Below, piece by piece: positions 9,656-18,566 of a DNA stretch of 64,000 bases. The first letter of the stretch is position 1. Every line of letters begins with the position of its first letter. This DNA comes from Glaciecola sp. 33A (GTDB taxonomy: Bacteria; Pseudomonadota; Gammaproteobacteria; Enterobacterales; Alteromonadaceae): assembly GCF_002836745.1 (NCBI RefSeq), contig NZ_PJAR01000040.1, forward strand, positions 224,504 through 288,503. Direction: 5' to 3'. Under the pieces are notes generated by a model. That model was not told the DNA's origin, did no database searches, and saw only the letters and a list, made by a program, of their open reading frames with translations. Made by a program: the position numbers and the translations under genes.

Positions 9656-9690
9656 ATTGACACCCGCTTCATATTGAAGTGGGTGTCAAT
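9656..9690 (+). terminator. Strong hairpin after the pilus operon
   Basis: Stem of 16 pairs with one mismatch (arms from ATTGACACCC and GGGTGTCAAT, loop TAT) 28 bases after the pilE stop. No T-run follows on either strand, so it is probably a 3' end or processing structure rather than a simple intrinsic terminator. The remaining gap to 9891 holds nothing else I can name apart from a weak imperfect repeat near 9831-9869. Confidence 0.5.
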
Positions 9691-9891
9691 AACGCGATTA
9701 CGAGGCTAATTAGCCCCTCTGCCTAAGAAGTAACAGCGTCAACGTTGTCCGTCTTGTAGAATCTAAATACCTTGGTTAAATTGACCTGTATTTGTCTGTG
9801 TATGTGACTAATTTTGAAGACCAAGAAAATAGCCTAGGTGCAGGTTGCCATCTAAAGTTGGCACTAGGGGTTTCATTTACATCATTATTGC

Positions 9892-10470
9892 TTAGGGACA
9901 GTTTAATGCAACTCCATCCATATCTTCATGTGTGCCGTTATCGTCTGCATCAGAACTGACTTTGACTCGCCCCTGCAAAGACACTAAAATTGCTCGAGCA
10001 ACAGTTGCATCATCGTTTATTGGACAAAGTTGAATACTGAAAGACCGACTAGCGGCGCCGGTATATTGGAAATTAATACTCGTATTTGGACCCGTCATTT
10101 TGGTCGAGTCGGACGCCTTGGCGGTCGCTACTAGAAGTTCTTCATCTGAGTTTCTATTACCATCTGCATTGCTATCAATGAACACAATTTTGGGATTATT
10201 CCAATTGGTTCCGCATGCTTCAAAGTCTTCAGATGGGCACACAACGACGTTGATTTGTTCATCTATGGCAAGGTGGCGAGCATATTGAACTATTCCGCTG
10301 ACTTCATTGATTTCTCCGGTAATCCTATTTTTAATCAGGAAGTTTTGCATACTGGGCGCGACAACCGTTAACACAATCGCTAATATCGCTAATGTGATCA
10401 TCATCTCAAGAAGGGTAACGCCTTTTTGACTGGTTTTACTAACTTGCGTGGTAATCTTGTTATTTAACAC
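9892..10470 (-). CDS. FimT/FimU-type (GspH-like) pseudopilin
   Basis: Minor pilin/pseudopilin of 192 residues with a 17-residue charged leader ending SQKG and mature start VTLLEMMITLAILAIVLTVVAP, giving Glu+5. The following QNFLIKNRITGEINEV and the C-terminal beta-rich domain are typical of the GspH/FimT family, and the position beside pilV-pilE matches fimT/fimU of Pseudomonas. It is on the opposite strand, separated from pilE by 264 bases, and must have its own promoter in the 10471-10692 gap. I cannot decide between FimT and FimU from sequence alone. Confidence 0.88.
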   Translation of the reverse strand: MLNNKITTQVSKTSQKGVTLLEMMITLAILAIVLTVVAPSMQNFLIKNRITGEINEVSGIVQYARHLAIDEQINVVVCPSEDFEACGTNWNNPKIVFIDSNADGNRNSDEELLVATAKASDSTKMTGPNTSINFQYTGAASRSFSIQLCPINDDATVARAILVSLQGRVKVSSDADDNGTHEDMDGVALNCP

Positions 10471-10692
10471 AGTGACCCCCGATAAAAATTCATGTAACTA
10501 TACTCTATTTTTATTTTAGTTGCGTATACAGTAACAGCGCTCGTTAGCTTAGTTAATACCTTGTGTTACTATATAAAACACGAACTTGGAAGAATGACTG
10601 TCATTGTGCAGCGTTAGTTGATTTTTTAACTATTTTAAATTATCAGCCCATAATAAAGACGCTTCGTTAGAAAAATAAAAAGGGAATAGTTG

Positions 10693-11529
10693 ATGTTGAA
10701 GTCTGAAGTAATCCAAGAAATGCGTGTTTTACCTGAAATAGACATCGAACATGAGATCCAACGCAGAACTCAATTCATTAAAGATAAACTAAGCGAGTCA
10801 GGTTTGCATAGTTTAGTGCTAGGGATCAGCGGTGGCATTGATTCATGTACATTAGGTCATTTGGCACAATCAGCAGTTAATGAATTGAATCAAGAATCTG
10901 ATGATGAATATCAGTTTATCGCGGTTAGATTGCCTTATGGTACTCAAGCCGATGAAGAAGATGCACAAGCATCTATTGATTTTATCCAACCAAGTTTGCA
11001 AGTCACGTCAAATATTAATCTAAGTGCAAACGCGATACATGAAAGTGCAGTTAATGGTTTATTAGCCGCAGGCGTGAATAGCTTTTCAGCTCAAAAGAGT
11101 GATTTTGTTAAAGGCAATACCAAAGCTAGAGCAAGAATGGCTATCCAATTCGATATAGCTGGGTTGATGAATGGATTGGTGCTAGGTACTGATCATTCAG
11201 CAGAAAATATTACCGGTTTTTATACAAAGTTTGGTGATGGTGCATGCGATTTAGCGCCTTTGTTTGGTCTAAGTAAACGTCAAGTTCGCAGCCTAGCAAA
11301 GCACCTTGGAGCGCCAGAAAAAATTATTACAAAACCGCCAACAGCGGATTTAGAAACACTGTCACCACAGAAATCAGACGAGTCATCGTTAGGATTAACC
11401 TATGACCAAATCGATGACTTTTTAGAAGGTAAAAGCACGGATAAGGTTGCCGACGATAAACTATTAGCTATATACTTAAAAACGCAACATAAACGACTCT
11501 CTATTCCTACCGTTTATGACCATGAATAA
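10693..11529 (+). CDS. nadE: Ammonia-dependent NAD+ synthetase
   Basis: Converts nicotinate adenine dinucleotide to NAD+ using ATP and ammonia. 278 residues (E. coli 275), without a glutaminase domain, hence the ammonia-dependent type. The ATP pyrophosphatase P-loop SGGIDS is near residue 48, followed by the family segments [13 protein letters not shown] and [19 protein letters not shown]. The ATG has AGGG 8 bases upstream; a TTG directly before it is not needed. Divergent from the fimT-like gene, so the 222-base gap should hold promoters for both. glnB follows after 15 bases; nadB of the same pathway is at 15517. Confidence 0.97.
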   Translation: MLKSEVIQEMRVLPEIDIEHEIQRRTQFIKDKLSESGLHSLVLGISGGIDSCTLGHLAQSAVNELNQESDDEYQFIAVRLPYGTQADEEDAQASIDFIQPSLQVTSNINLSANAIHESAVNGLLAAGVNSFSAQKSDFVKGNTKARARMAIQFDIAGLMNGLVLGTDHSAENITGFYTKFGDGACDLAPLFGLSKRQVRSLAKHLGAPEKIITKPPTADLETLSPQKSDESSLGLTYDQIDDFLEGKSTDKVADDKLLAIYLKTQHKRLSIPTVYDHE

Positions 11530-11883
<354 letters not shown>

Positions 11884-11907
11884 CGTCTTCGAAAACATGG
11901 CTTGTAA

Positions 11908-11927
11908 TGGCAGTTTACCCACTGCCA
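11908..11927. terminator. Hairpin between glnB and slyD
   Basis: Perfect 7-bp stem TGGCAGT / ACTGCCA with a 6-base loop, 24 bases after the glnB stop and before the convergent slyD end. No clear T-run, so termination strength is uncertain. Confidence 0.45.
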
Positions 11928-11987
11928 ATATCACGCCCATCGTATGCCCTGCATCTGGCATGCAACGTTCGCAAGCAATGTTGTATT

Positions 11988-12473
11988 TTAGTGTGGCTGT
12001 TCACCGTCGTCTTCACCATGCACATGACCATGCTTGATCTCATCTGCAGTTGCTTGACGTACATCCACAACTTCAACGTCAAAGGCGAGCGACATGCCGG
12101 CTAATGGGTGATTGCCATCGACTGTTACTGTCGTGTCCGTTTTGTCGATAATCATCACAGACTGTTCGCCATCGTCCGTCGTTGCTCTAAAGCTCATGCC
12201 TACGTCAACGTCCATGTCCTCGAACATGTCAGAAGGAACTTCTTGAATTAAATCATCGTGACGTTCACCGTACGCTTTGTCAGGGTCAACATTGACTGAA
12301 AATTTATCACCTTTTACTTTCCCATCTAACGCATCCTCAATGCCTTCAATCATGAAATGACTGCCTTGCAAAAATGACATTGGAGGCGCTTCATGAGACG
12401 AATCAATCATTTCACCTTCGGTGGTACTTACTGTGTAATGAAGTGTAACCACATTATCTTTCTGTATTTGCAT
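11988..12473 (-). CDS. slyD: FKBP-type peptidyl-prolyl isomerase SlyD
   Basis: Cytoplasmic prolyl isomerase and chaperone, also a nickel/zinc carrier for hydrogenase maturation. 161 residues. FKBP part: VVTLHYTVSTTEG, MSFLQGSHFMIEGIEDAL; insert-in-flap region around KAYGERHDDLIQEVPSDMF; then VDGNHPLAGMSLAFDVEVV. A short metal-binding tail HGHVHGEDDGEQPH is present but much less His/Cys-rich than in E. coli, so metal capacity may be reduced. An AGGA site precedes the ATG. Convergent with glnB; ygfZ lies 14 bases upstream on the same strand. Confidence 0.95.
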   Translation of the reverse strand: MQIQKDNVVTLHYTVSTTEGEMIDSSHEAPPMSFLQGSHFMIEGIEDALDGKVKGDKFSVNVDPDKAYGERHDDLIQEVPSDMFEDMDVDVGMSFRATTDDGEQSVMIIDKTDTTVTVDGNHPLAGMSLAFDVEVVDVRQATADEIKHGHVHGEDDGEQPH

Positions 12474-12487
12474 CTTGTATCCTTTTC

Positions 12488-13435
12488 TTAATCTAATTTA
12501 TACGGCAGAGCACTTACTGTAAACTGTTGCTCTGGGAACGCTTTCAATCTTAACACATCACCTGTTTGCGTGTCATTTGCAAGAACACCAAACAATAGTG
12601 TGGCGTCATTCAGCACTGCGCTTTGCAGGACAGTGCCTCCGCTGCGCCAATTTTCACCTGCCTGCTTTTCTAAAGCATCTCCTGGTGTTAATTCGATGGA
12701 TGCATCAACACCTTGATGAATTAAAATATAAGAGGCTCTTTTATTGCGCCCTAGAAATTTTGTGCGTGCAATAGTCTCTTGGCCCATGTAGCAACCTTTA
12801 TCAAAATCGATACCATCGACAGATTGTAAATTGAGCATCTGAGGAACAAATTCGTTATTGGTTTGAGCTTCTATATAAGGGATACCATCAATTATATCCA
12901 TGGCCTCCCAATGATTTTCGTCCTGATAAGTAGCAACGTTGGTTAGTTTACTAAACAAAGCCAAGCCATCAGAATTTAGAGCGAGTATATATCGTGGCGT
13001 GCTTATGTTAATGCAAATCGCACTGCCAAATTCATTACTAAGCACACTCAGATGTTGTTCGTTTAGTTCTGCAAACAATGATTTAAGAGCGTCTAATGTC
13101 GCCTTCCCAGATATTCCGAAAAAGCTCATCTCGGGGACTGCCTGCTGAATATCTACTTTAGAGAAGACACCATATTTTTTGAATTCGGCAAGGCTTTTTT
13201 CGATAGCAGATTTGCGCATGATCAAATGATAAACATTACTGCTTAGCACTGCGGTAAATACGGACATAGTTTTACCCTTAAAATCACAATGTGCACCAAT
13301 TCTGGCTGCATTTTCATGCATTTTTTTCACATCTACCGTAATCTGACCTTGTAAATACTCTGTGGCTTGTGGTCCTGAAAATGTGACACAACCAAGCTGG
13401 TTCAATTTTGCGATAAATTCGTTTTGAGATGACAT
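12488..13435 (-). CDS. ygfZ: Folate-binding Fe-S cluster repair protein YgfZ
   Basis: Tetrahydrofolate-dependent factor for maintenance of Fe-S enzymes such as MiaB. 315 residues from the ATG at 13435, which has a good AGAGG site; the longer frame adds 34 unconserved residues. The diagnostic motif KGCYMGQE, with its redox-active cysteine, occurs in DFDKGCYMGQETIARTKFLG. The N-terminus CVTFSGPQATEYLQGQITVDV is the GcvT-like fold start. Divergent from sdhE with a gap of 236 bases; the ygfZ/sdhE pairing is conserved in gammaproteobacteria. The promoter region is not resolved. Confidence 0.95.
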   Translation of the reverse strand: MSSQNEFIAKLNQLGCVTFSGPQATEYLQGQITVDVKKMHENAARIGAHCDFKGKTMSVFTAVLSSNVYHLIMRKSAIEKSLAEFKKYGVFSKVDIQQAVPEMSFFGISGKATLDALKSLFAELNEQHLSVLSNEFGSAICINISTPRYILALNSDGLALFSKLTNVATYQDENHWEAMDIIDGIPYIEAQTNNEFVPQMLNLQSVDGIDFDKGCYMGQETIARTKFLGRNKRASYILIHQGVDASIELTPGDALEKQAGENWRSGGTVLQSAVLNDATLLFGVLANDTQTGDVLRLKAFPEQQFTVSALPYKLD

Positions 13436-13671
13436 TTTGTAGCCTCTAATACTGTCGAGATTGCATCGTTTCATACAATAACAGTGCAATCTATTCCGTG
13501 TGTACAATTGATATTGGGATGGTACGTTACTTTGCAAGATGATGATCCATTCAACAGCACATTATCTTGAATTTTTCACGTTAATAAATCGACTTTTAAA
13601 ATATCTTTTGATCAGTTCTGCAATCATCTGCGTTATGCTACTATACAACGAAATAAAGCATGAGGTACCCA

Positions 13672-13923
13672 ATGTTTACAGCAAAAAGAGTCGCTCGGTT
13701 AAGATGGGCATGTCGGCGCGGGATGTTAGAGTTAGATGTGCTATTTCTTCCTTTTGTTGACCAAGCTTTTGATGAGTTGCCCGAAGGAGAAAAAGTCGTT
13801 TTTGAACGTTTGTTAACCTGCGATGACCCAGATCTGTTCGCGTGGTTTATGGGCCATAAAAAATGTGAAGACCCAGATTTAACCTACATGGTTCAGAAAG
13901 TGTTGCAAAGAGTTAAGGTGTAG
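13672..13923 (+). CDS. sdhE: FAD assembly factor SdhE (succinate dehydrogenase)
   Basis: Small factor needed for covalent flavinylation of SdhA/FrdA. I chose the ATG at 13672 (GAGG six bases upstream), giving 83 residues starting MFTAKRVARLRWACRRG; an ATG four codons earlier is possible. The RGxxE flavinylation motif is present as RRGMLELD, followed by LTCDDPDLFAWFMGH, very like E. coli SdhE. The stop is TAG, and the reading frame after it stays open into the YgfX-like protein (see that entry). Divergent from ygfZ. Confidence 0.95.
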   Translation: MFTAKRVARLRWACRRGMLELDVLFLPFVDQAFDELPEGEKVVFERLLTCDDPDLFAWFMGHKKCEDPDLTYMVQKVLQRVKV

Positions 13924-14022
13924 TTCGATATCGCATATCGTGACATTATTGTTACTCGGTGTAACGTTGGCTTAATTCAATTTTTCAATGGTTATGTAGT
14001 ACCACTTATTATTTGTTGGTCG

Positions 14023-14493
14023 TTGCCATCGACAGTAATGCCAAATCTTTATATATTGCAGTTAGCTTTTTCCATGCTGCTTAGCATTTGGCTTGGGTTT
14101 ACGTTATTTTGCAATACGACTTTGGAAACACATTTTTTAATTTCGATGAGTCAAGAAAACCCGTTGCTTGGTGATTGTTATAAGGAAATATCTTCCGATA
14201 CTAATGATCACAAGGCGCATATAAATAAGAAAACCCACTCCCAAAAGACGGACGTTTATTACCAAATTTCATCTCGTTCGCGCTGTACACAATTGTGTAT
14301 TTTCTTAATATTAGAGCCTACGCAGGAACATATAATAGGGTTATCCTCTGCTATCAAGGTAGTCCCCAATAACGATAAAATTGCCGATATGATTAAGTCA
14401 ATTATCCTGTTTAAGTGGCAGACAACAGAAAGCCATTACAGAGCACTGGCATCTGCAATTACACAAAATACAAAACTAGCAAGCCAACAATAA
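14023..14493 (+). CDS. YgfX-like membrane protein, start codon unresolved
   Basis: By position (directly after sdhE, ahead of nadB) and topology this is probably the YgfX/CptA family, inner-membrane proteins that accompany SdhE. From the TTG given here the product is 156 residues; an ATG lies five codons further. However, the same frame is open back to the sdhE stop, and the extra residues include FFNGYVVPLIICWSLPS, which would be the first helix of the two-helix hairpin expected for YgfX; the second is LYILQLAFSMLLSIWLGF. No ATG, GTG or TTG precedes the first helix. The C-terminal LFKWQTTESHYRALASAI vaguely resembles the family's RDS...wRxLrr ending. Similarity is weak; family assignment is inference. 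Confidence 0.6.
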   Translation: MPSTVMPNLYILQLAFSMLLSIWLGFTLFCNTTLETHFLISMSQENPLLGDCYKEISSDTNDHKAHINKKTHSQKTDVYYQISSRSRCTQLCIFLILEPTQEHIIGLSSAIKVVPNNDKIADMIKSIILFKWQTTESHYRALASAITQNTKLASQQ

Positions 14494-14549
14494 ATACAGT
14501 CAACGTTTTTTTAGTTTATACACAAACTTAACGTAGGAAGAACGAGAAG

Positions 14550-15500
14550 ATGATGAACATAGGCTTATTAAAAGCGGCTTTGTATAATCCACAACGCCAT
14601 GATTGTGATATACCTGCGCTACCGTTGAGTAGTCTTCGAAAAGAAATCCAAATAAACACAATTCATTGTGAGCGTTACAACACCGCTGTTAGGTGGAGGC
14701 TTGGCATAGCATCTGTAATACATCCCAATTACCTGCAAGTCCTCACCTTACCTATGCAACTGGAGATGATGGTAAACAAACCGTTTCCATTTAAACCGAT
14801 GGGCCTAGTGCATTTAGCCAATTTTATTAAGGTAAATTGCTTGCCTGAACAAAATTCAAAATTGATGTTAAAAACATCGTTTAATGGACTCACTTGGCAT
14901 AAAAAAGGCTGGGTTTTTGCTGTCTTAAGTGAAGGTTTTGTGGATGGCAAGTTAGCAATTTCCGGTACGTCTTATTATTTATCTAGGCAAAAACATAACC
15001 ATAACCAAGTTAATGAGAACGTGGCACTGGCGACTGATATGAGTATTGGTGAACTGCATGTGAAAGCTGATAATGGCGGCCAAACAGCTTCTATAATACC
15101 GATAGTCGAGGCCGTTATTTCTCCATTTAATAAAACCATAGAGATGGATTTCCCTCTTGGCATAGGACGCAACTATGCGCGAGTTTCAGGTGACTTCAAT
15201 CCAATACATTTGTCTCGTTGGACAGCAAAAGTGATGGGCTTTAGGCAAGCTATTGCACATGGAATGTATTCAGAGGCAATTTGCTTATCAGCGGTATTAA
15301 AACAAGAAATGCAAAATGGTAAAAGGGCATTGGCGCAGACACCAATGCAATTTTCTACACAATTTATGCAACCTATCTATTTACCAACATGCTGTCAATT
15401 AAACGTAAACCTTGAAATGGAGCAGATAGATTTTTCGCTGACCTCACAAAGCCGCTCCAAGGAAAGAGAGCATTTGCGCACAAATATGATAATTGCTTAG
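14550..15500 (+). CDS. MaoC-domain (hotdog) dehydratase-like protein
   Basis: 316-residue protein whose C-terminal half carries the R-specific enoyl-CoA hydratase (hydratase 2) signature: YARVSGDFNPIHLSRWTAK followed by GFRQAIAHGMYSE. The Asp/His dyad of this motif is intact, so a (R)-3-hydroxyacyl thioester dehydratase activity is plausible. The N-terminal half resembles the second, non-catalytic hotdog domain seen in double-hotdog members. Start: ATG-ATG after an AGGAAG-like stretch; 14550 or 14553. Between the YgfX-like gene and nadB, where E. coli relatives have no such gene. Substrate unknown. Confidence 0.8.
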   Translation: MMNIGLLKAALYNPQRHDCDIPALPLSSLRKEIQINTIHCERYNTAVRWRLGIASVIHPNYLQVLTLPMQLEMMVNKPFPFKPMGLVHLANFIKVNCLPEQNSKLMLKTSFNGLTWHKKGWVFAVLSEGFVDGKLAISGTSYYLSRQKHNHNQVNENVALATDMSIGELHVKADNGGQTASIIPIVEAVISPFNKTIEMDFPLGIGRNYARVSGDFNPIHLSRWTAKVMGFRQAIAHGMYSEAICLSAVLKQEMQNGKRALAQTPMQFSTQFMQPIYLPTCCQLNVNLEMEQIDFSLTSQSRSKEREHLRTNMIIA

Positions 15501-15516
15501 TACATTACTATTTGCG

Positions 15517-17115
15517 CTATGACATTTCATTTTGAATAACGGTAGGTTCAGGCTTCTCTAGCATGTTGGGGTAGTCTAAGTTGTAGTGCAATCCTCTGCT
15601 TTCTTTCCTTTGCATCGCACAGGTCACAATTAATTGTGCGACACAAACCAGATTCCTTAACTCCAACATATTATTGCTGACCTTGAAATTACTGTAGTAT
15701 TCGTCAATTTCTTGTTTAAGTAAGTTTATGCGTCTCAACGCTCGCTCTAGTCGTTTATTAGTGCGCACAATACCGACATAATCCCACATGAAAAGTCGAA
15801 GTTCGTGCCAATTGTGTTGAATAATCACCAGTTCATCTGAATCAATTACTCGGCTCTCATCCCAAGCTTGTATTGGCTCATCAATCCAGGTTTCGTGCAT
15901 GCGCTTCACAATATGCTTGGCAGCGGCATGCGCAAACACAACGCATTCTAGTAAGGAATTACTGGCCATTCGGTTCGCCCCATGCAAACCTGTGTATGCA
16001 GTTTCGCCGATAGCATATACATTTTCTAAGTTAGTGCGGGCATCAAAATCCGTAACAACGCCTCCACATGTGTAGTGCGCAGCAGGAACTACCGGTATTG
16101 CTTGAGTCGTAATATCTATGCCCAATGAACAACAGCGACTATAAATATTGGGAAAGTGTTTTTTGATGAAATCATTGGGCTTGTGGCTAATATCTAAGTA
16201 CATACAGTCAGCACCGAGACGCTTCATTTCAAAATCGATGGCTCTGGCAACAATATCACGCGGCGCCAAATCACCGCGCTCATCAAATTTATGCATAAAC
16301 TTAGTGCCATCTTGGTGGCATAAAAATGCGCCTTCTCCGCGCAATGCTTCGCTGATAAGAAAGTTTCCTGCGTCCGGATGAAACAAGCAAGTAGGATGGA
16401 ATTGGTTAAACTCCATGTTGGCTATTTTACATCCGGCTCGCCATGCCATGGCGACGCCGTCGCCGCTAGATACATCTGGGTTTGATGTGTATTGATAAAC
16501 CTTACTGCCGCCGCCTGTCGCAAGCGTTGTGAAGCGCGACCTGATCACTTCCACTTGTTCTTTTTTACGATTCCAAACATAGGCGCCAACGCAATGATCT
16601 GGCGAAATTTTGCTCTTTATCAAGTCAATCGCGTTGTAGCGTTCAAATAAGTGGATATTGGGATGATTGGCGACGTTATCCGACAGCGTTTTTTGCACCG
16701 CCGCGCCCGTTGCATCGGCAGCATGCAATATTCTTCTATGGCTATGTCCACCCTCGCGCGTCAGATGAAATTTAGTTTCACCATTCTCACTTTTCTCTTG
16801 GTCGAAAGGAACGCCTTTATTAATCAACCATTCCATACTTTCTTTTGCATTGCGCACCGTAAAAGCAACAACAGCTTCATCACATAGTCCAGCGCCTGCA
16901 TTTAGCGTGTCTTTGACATGGTCGTCGATAGAGTCTGTATCGTCAAACACGGCAGCAATTCCACCTTGCGCGTAGCGAGTGCTACCTTCATTAATGTCAC
17001 TTTTACTGAGCACGATAACGTCGCAGAATTCAGCCATTTTTAAAGCCAGGCTTAACCCTGCTGCGCCACTACCCACTATTAATAAATCACAGCGATGTTC
17101 AATTGTTTGAGACAT
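15517..17115 (-). CDS. nadB: L-aspartate oxidase
   Basis: FAD enzyme oxidising L-aspartate to iminoaspartate, the first step of NAD synthesis. 532 residues from the ATG at 17115 (E. coli 540); a frame nine codons longer starts MYMLPEKRP but neither start has a clear ribosome binding site. FAD-binding [15 protein letters not shown] at the N-terminus, then [59 protein letters not shown] and [15 protein letters not shown], all diagnostic for NadB/SdhA-type flavoproteins. Divergent from rpoE, as in E. coli. Convergent with the MaoC gene, 16 bases apart. Confidence 0.96.
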   Translation of the reverse strand: MSQTIEHRCDLLIVGSGAAGLSLALKMAEFCDVIVLSKSDINEGSTRYAQGGIAAVFDDTDSIDDHVKDTLNAGAGLCDEAVVAFTVRNAKESMEWLINKGVPFDQEKSENGETKFHLTREGGHSHRRILHAADATGAAVQKTLSDNVANHPNIHLFERYNAIDLIKSKISPDHCVGAYVWNRKKEQVEVIRSRFTTLATGGGSKVYQYTSNPDVSSGDGVAMAWRAGCKIANMEFNQFHPTCLFHPDAGNFLISEALRGEGAFLCHQDGTKFMHKFDERGDLAPRDIVARAIDFEMKRLGADCMYLDISHKPNDFIKKHFPNIYSRCCSLGIDITTQAIPVVPAAHYTCGGVVTDFDARTNLENVYAIGETAYTGLHGANRMASNSLLECVVFAHAAAKHIVKRMHETWIDEPIQAWDESRVIDSDELVIIQHNWHELRLFMWDYVGIVRTNKRLERALRRINLLKQEIDEYYSNFKVSNNMLELRNLVCVAQLIVTCAMQRKESRGLHYNLDYPNMLEKPEPTVIQNEMS

Positions 17116-17221
17116 AGGTCGTTTTTCGGGTAACATGTACAAATATAAGGTATCGACATATTAATCATCTAGTAAAAAATTACAACTGATGGTTATTTAT
17201 AAATTATTTTAGCTGTATATC

Positions 17222-17248
17222 GAACTTAACCATAAAGTGTCAGTCTAT
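17222..17248 (+). promoter_or_regulatory. Sigma-E promoter of rpoE (autoregulatory)
   Basis: GAACTT (17222-17227), 16 bases, then TCTAT (17244-17248). This matches the sigmaE consensus GGAACTT-N16-TCTRA and lies 52 bases before the rpoE start, so rpoE is likely autoregulated as in E. coli. Confidence 0.75.
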
Positions 17249-17299
17249 TACTACACTTGCATGAGCCATAAGCGATGTGTTTTAGGAGTAGTGGCTCGA

Positions 17300-17878
17300 A
17301 TGAGCGAGCAGAAAACCGATCAAGAATTAGTTGAGCAGGTACAGAAAGGCAATAAGAACGCTTTCAATTTGTTAGTTATCCGTCATCAAAACAAGGTGAT
17401 GAATATTGTTTCAAGGTACGTGAAGAACAGTGGGGATGTCGCGGATGTAACGCAAGAAGCGTTTATAAAAGCGTACAGAGCACTACCCAATTTTAGAGGC
17501 GAAAGTGCTTTTTACACATGGCTGTATAGGATAGCGGTAAACAGTGCAAAGAATTATTTAACATCCCAAGGGCGCAAACCGCCAGCAAGTGATGTTGATG
17601 CGAGCGAAGCTGATTATTACGATGGAAGTGACGCATTAAAGGAAAATAATTCTCCTGAACGTGCTTTGTTATCTAACGAATTACAGCAAAAATTATTTAC
17701 AGCAATAGACGCGTTACCCGAAGATTTACGCTCGGCAATTACGTTACGAGAGATCGAAGGCTTAAGCTATGAAGAAATAGCTGCAGTGATGGAATGTCCG
17801 GTTGGAACAGTTCGGTCAAGGATTTTTAGAGCCCGAGAGGCAATTGACAAAGTCATCGTGCCTTTAATGCAAACATAA
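17300..17878 (+). CDS. rpoE: RNA polymerase sigma factor RpoE (sigma-24)
   Basis: ECF sigma factor for the cell-envelope stress response. 192 residues from ATG 17300 (AGGAG 11 bases upstream); the longer frame to 17237 would include the promoter region and is rejected. Region 2: VTQEAFIKAYRALPNFRGESAFYTWLYRIAVNSAKNYL (shown in part as FIKAYRALPNFRG and FYTWLYRIAVN). Region 4: LREIEGLSYEEIAAVME...GTVRSRIFRARE. Nearly identical in pattern to E. coli RpoE. Followed by rseA, rseB and rseC, its regulators. bamD and lpxD in this window belong to the class of genes sigmaE controls in other bacteria. Confidence 0.97.
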   Translation: MSEQKTDQELVEQVQKGNKNAFNLLVIRHQNKVMNIVSRYVKNSGDVADVTQEAFIKAYRALPNFRGESAFYTWLYRIAVNSAKNYLTSQGRKPPASDVDASEADYYDGSDALKENNSPERALLSNELQQKLFTAIDALPEDLRSAITLREIEGLSYEEIAAVMECPVGTVRSRIFRAREAIDKVIVPLMQT

Positions 17879-17947
17879 ACACTGAAGTGTAGCGTTCACT
17901 AAAGAAAATGATGTAGTATTAGCAGTGTTAACGTAGGAATTTATTAT

Positions 17948-18544
17948 ATGACACAACAGCTCGAAAAATTATCAGCCTTTGTAGATGGCGAGCACTATGA
18001 TCCTGACATAGCCAAAAGCTTGACGAGAGATCCGGAACTCGCTGACAAATGGAAACGTTACCACTTAGTGAGAGATTGCATTCGTAATGAGATGAGCACT
18101 GATATTCATTTTGATATCAGTGCTGAAATTGCGAAAAAATTGGAAAACGAGTTGCCAATGATCGCACCAAAACTCGCTTGGCGAGAGCTTCCAATTGTTG
18201 CAAATGTTATTCCGTTGATAAAACAAAGTGGACAACTGGCTGTTGCTGCTTGTGCTACAGCGGTGATGATATTCAGTTACCAGTCATATAACCAACCAGA
18301 AGAAACGCTGCCGTTTTTGACTGCCCCGACCGAATTTGGCCCACAAGGTGGTTTAGCCCCGGTGAGCTTAAATAAAAGTCAGAGTGTTGATCGTGAAGGT
18401 ATGGCTATAGTGCTTGAACAGCAGCGCCAGATTAATGCAATTATTGAAGATCATCAGCGCCAACTTAAACTTAAAAATGCAGGTCAAAATAGAAATTCAG
18501 AGACACCAACGGCCGAGCCGAGCGTAGACCAAGCTCAAAAGTAA
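17948..18544 (+). CDS. rseA: Anti-sigma-E factor RseA
   Basis: Inner-membrane protein that sequesters RpoE in the cytoplasm and is degraded by DegS/RseP when misfolded porins accumulate. 198 residues. The N-terminal anti-sigma domain starts EKLSAFVDGE and contains DKWKRYHLVRDCIRNEM; one membrane segment follows at QLAVAACATAVMIFSY; the periplasmic part is short and ends in a Gln/Asn-rich stretch (LEQQRQINAIIEDHQRQLKL) expected to bind RseB. TAGGAA precedes the ATG. 69 bases after rpoE in the same operon. Confidence 0.93.
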   Translation: MTQQLEKLSAFVDGEHYDPDIAKSLTRDPELADKWKRYHLVRDCIRNEMSTDIHFDISAEIAKKLENELPMIAPKLAWRELPIVANVIPLIKQSGQLAVAACATAVMIFSYQSYNQPEETLPFLTAPTEFGPQGGLAPVSLNKSQSVDREGMAIVLEQQRQINAIIEDHQRQLKLKNAGQNRNSETPTAEPSVDQAQK

Positions 18545-18566
18545 TATAATAAACGGAGTAAACAAT

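Noticed and set aside
10500..10540. Partial LexA-like box (TATACAGTAA) upstream of nadE and the fimT-like gene
   Set aside because: Only one half-site matches; the other half shows no symmetry.
12488..13537. 34-codon N-terminal extension of ygfZ
   Set aside because: The internal ATG at 13435 has a good AGAGG site and matches the known YgfZ start; the extension is not conserved in pattern.
13539..13760. 73-codon frame upstream of and overlapping sdhE in another frame
   Set aside because: Overlaps the well-supported sdhE start and its ribosome binding site; no recognisable features.
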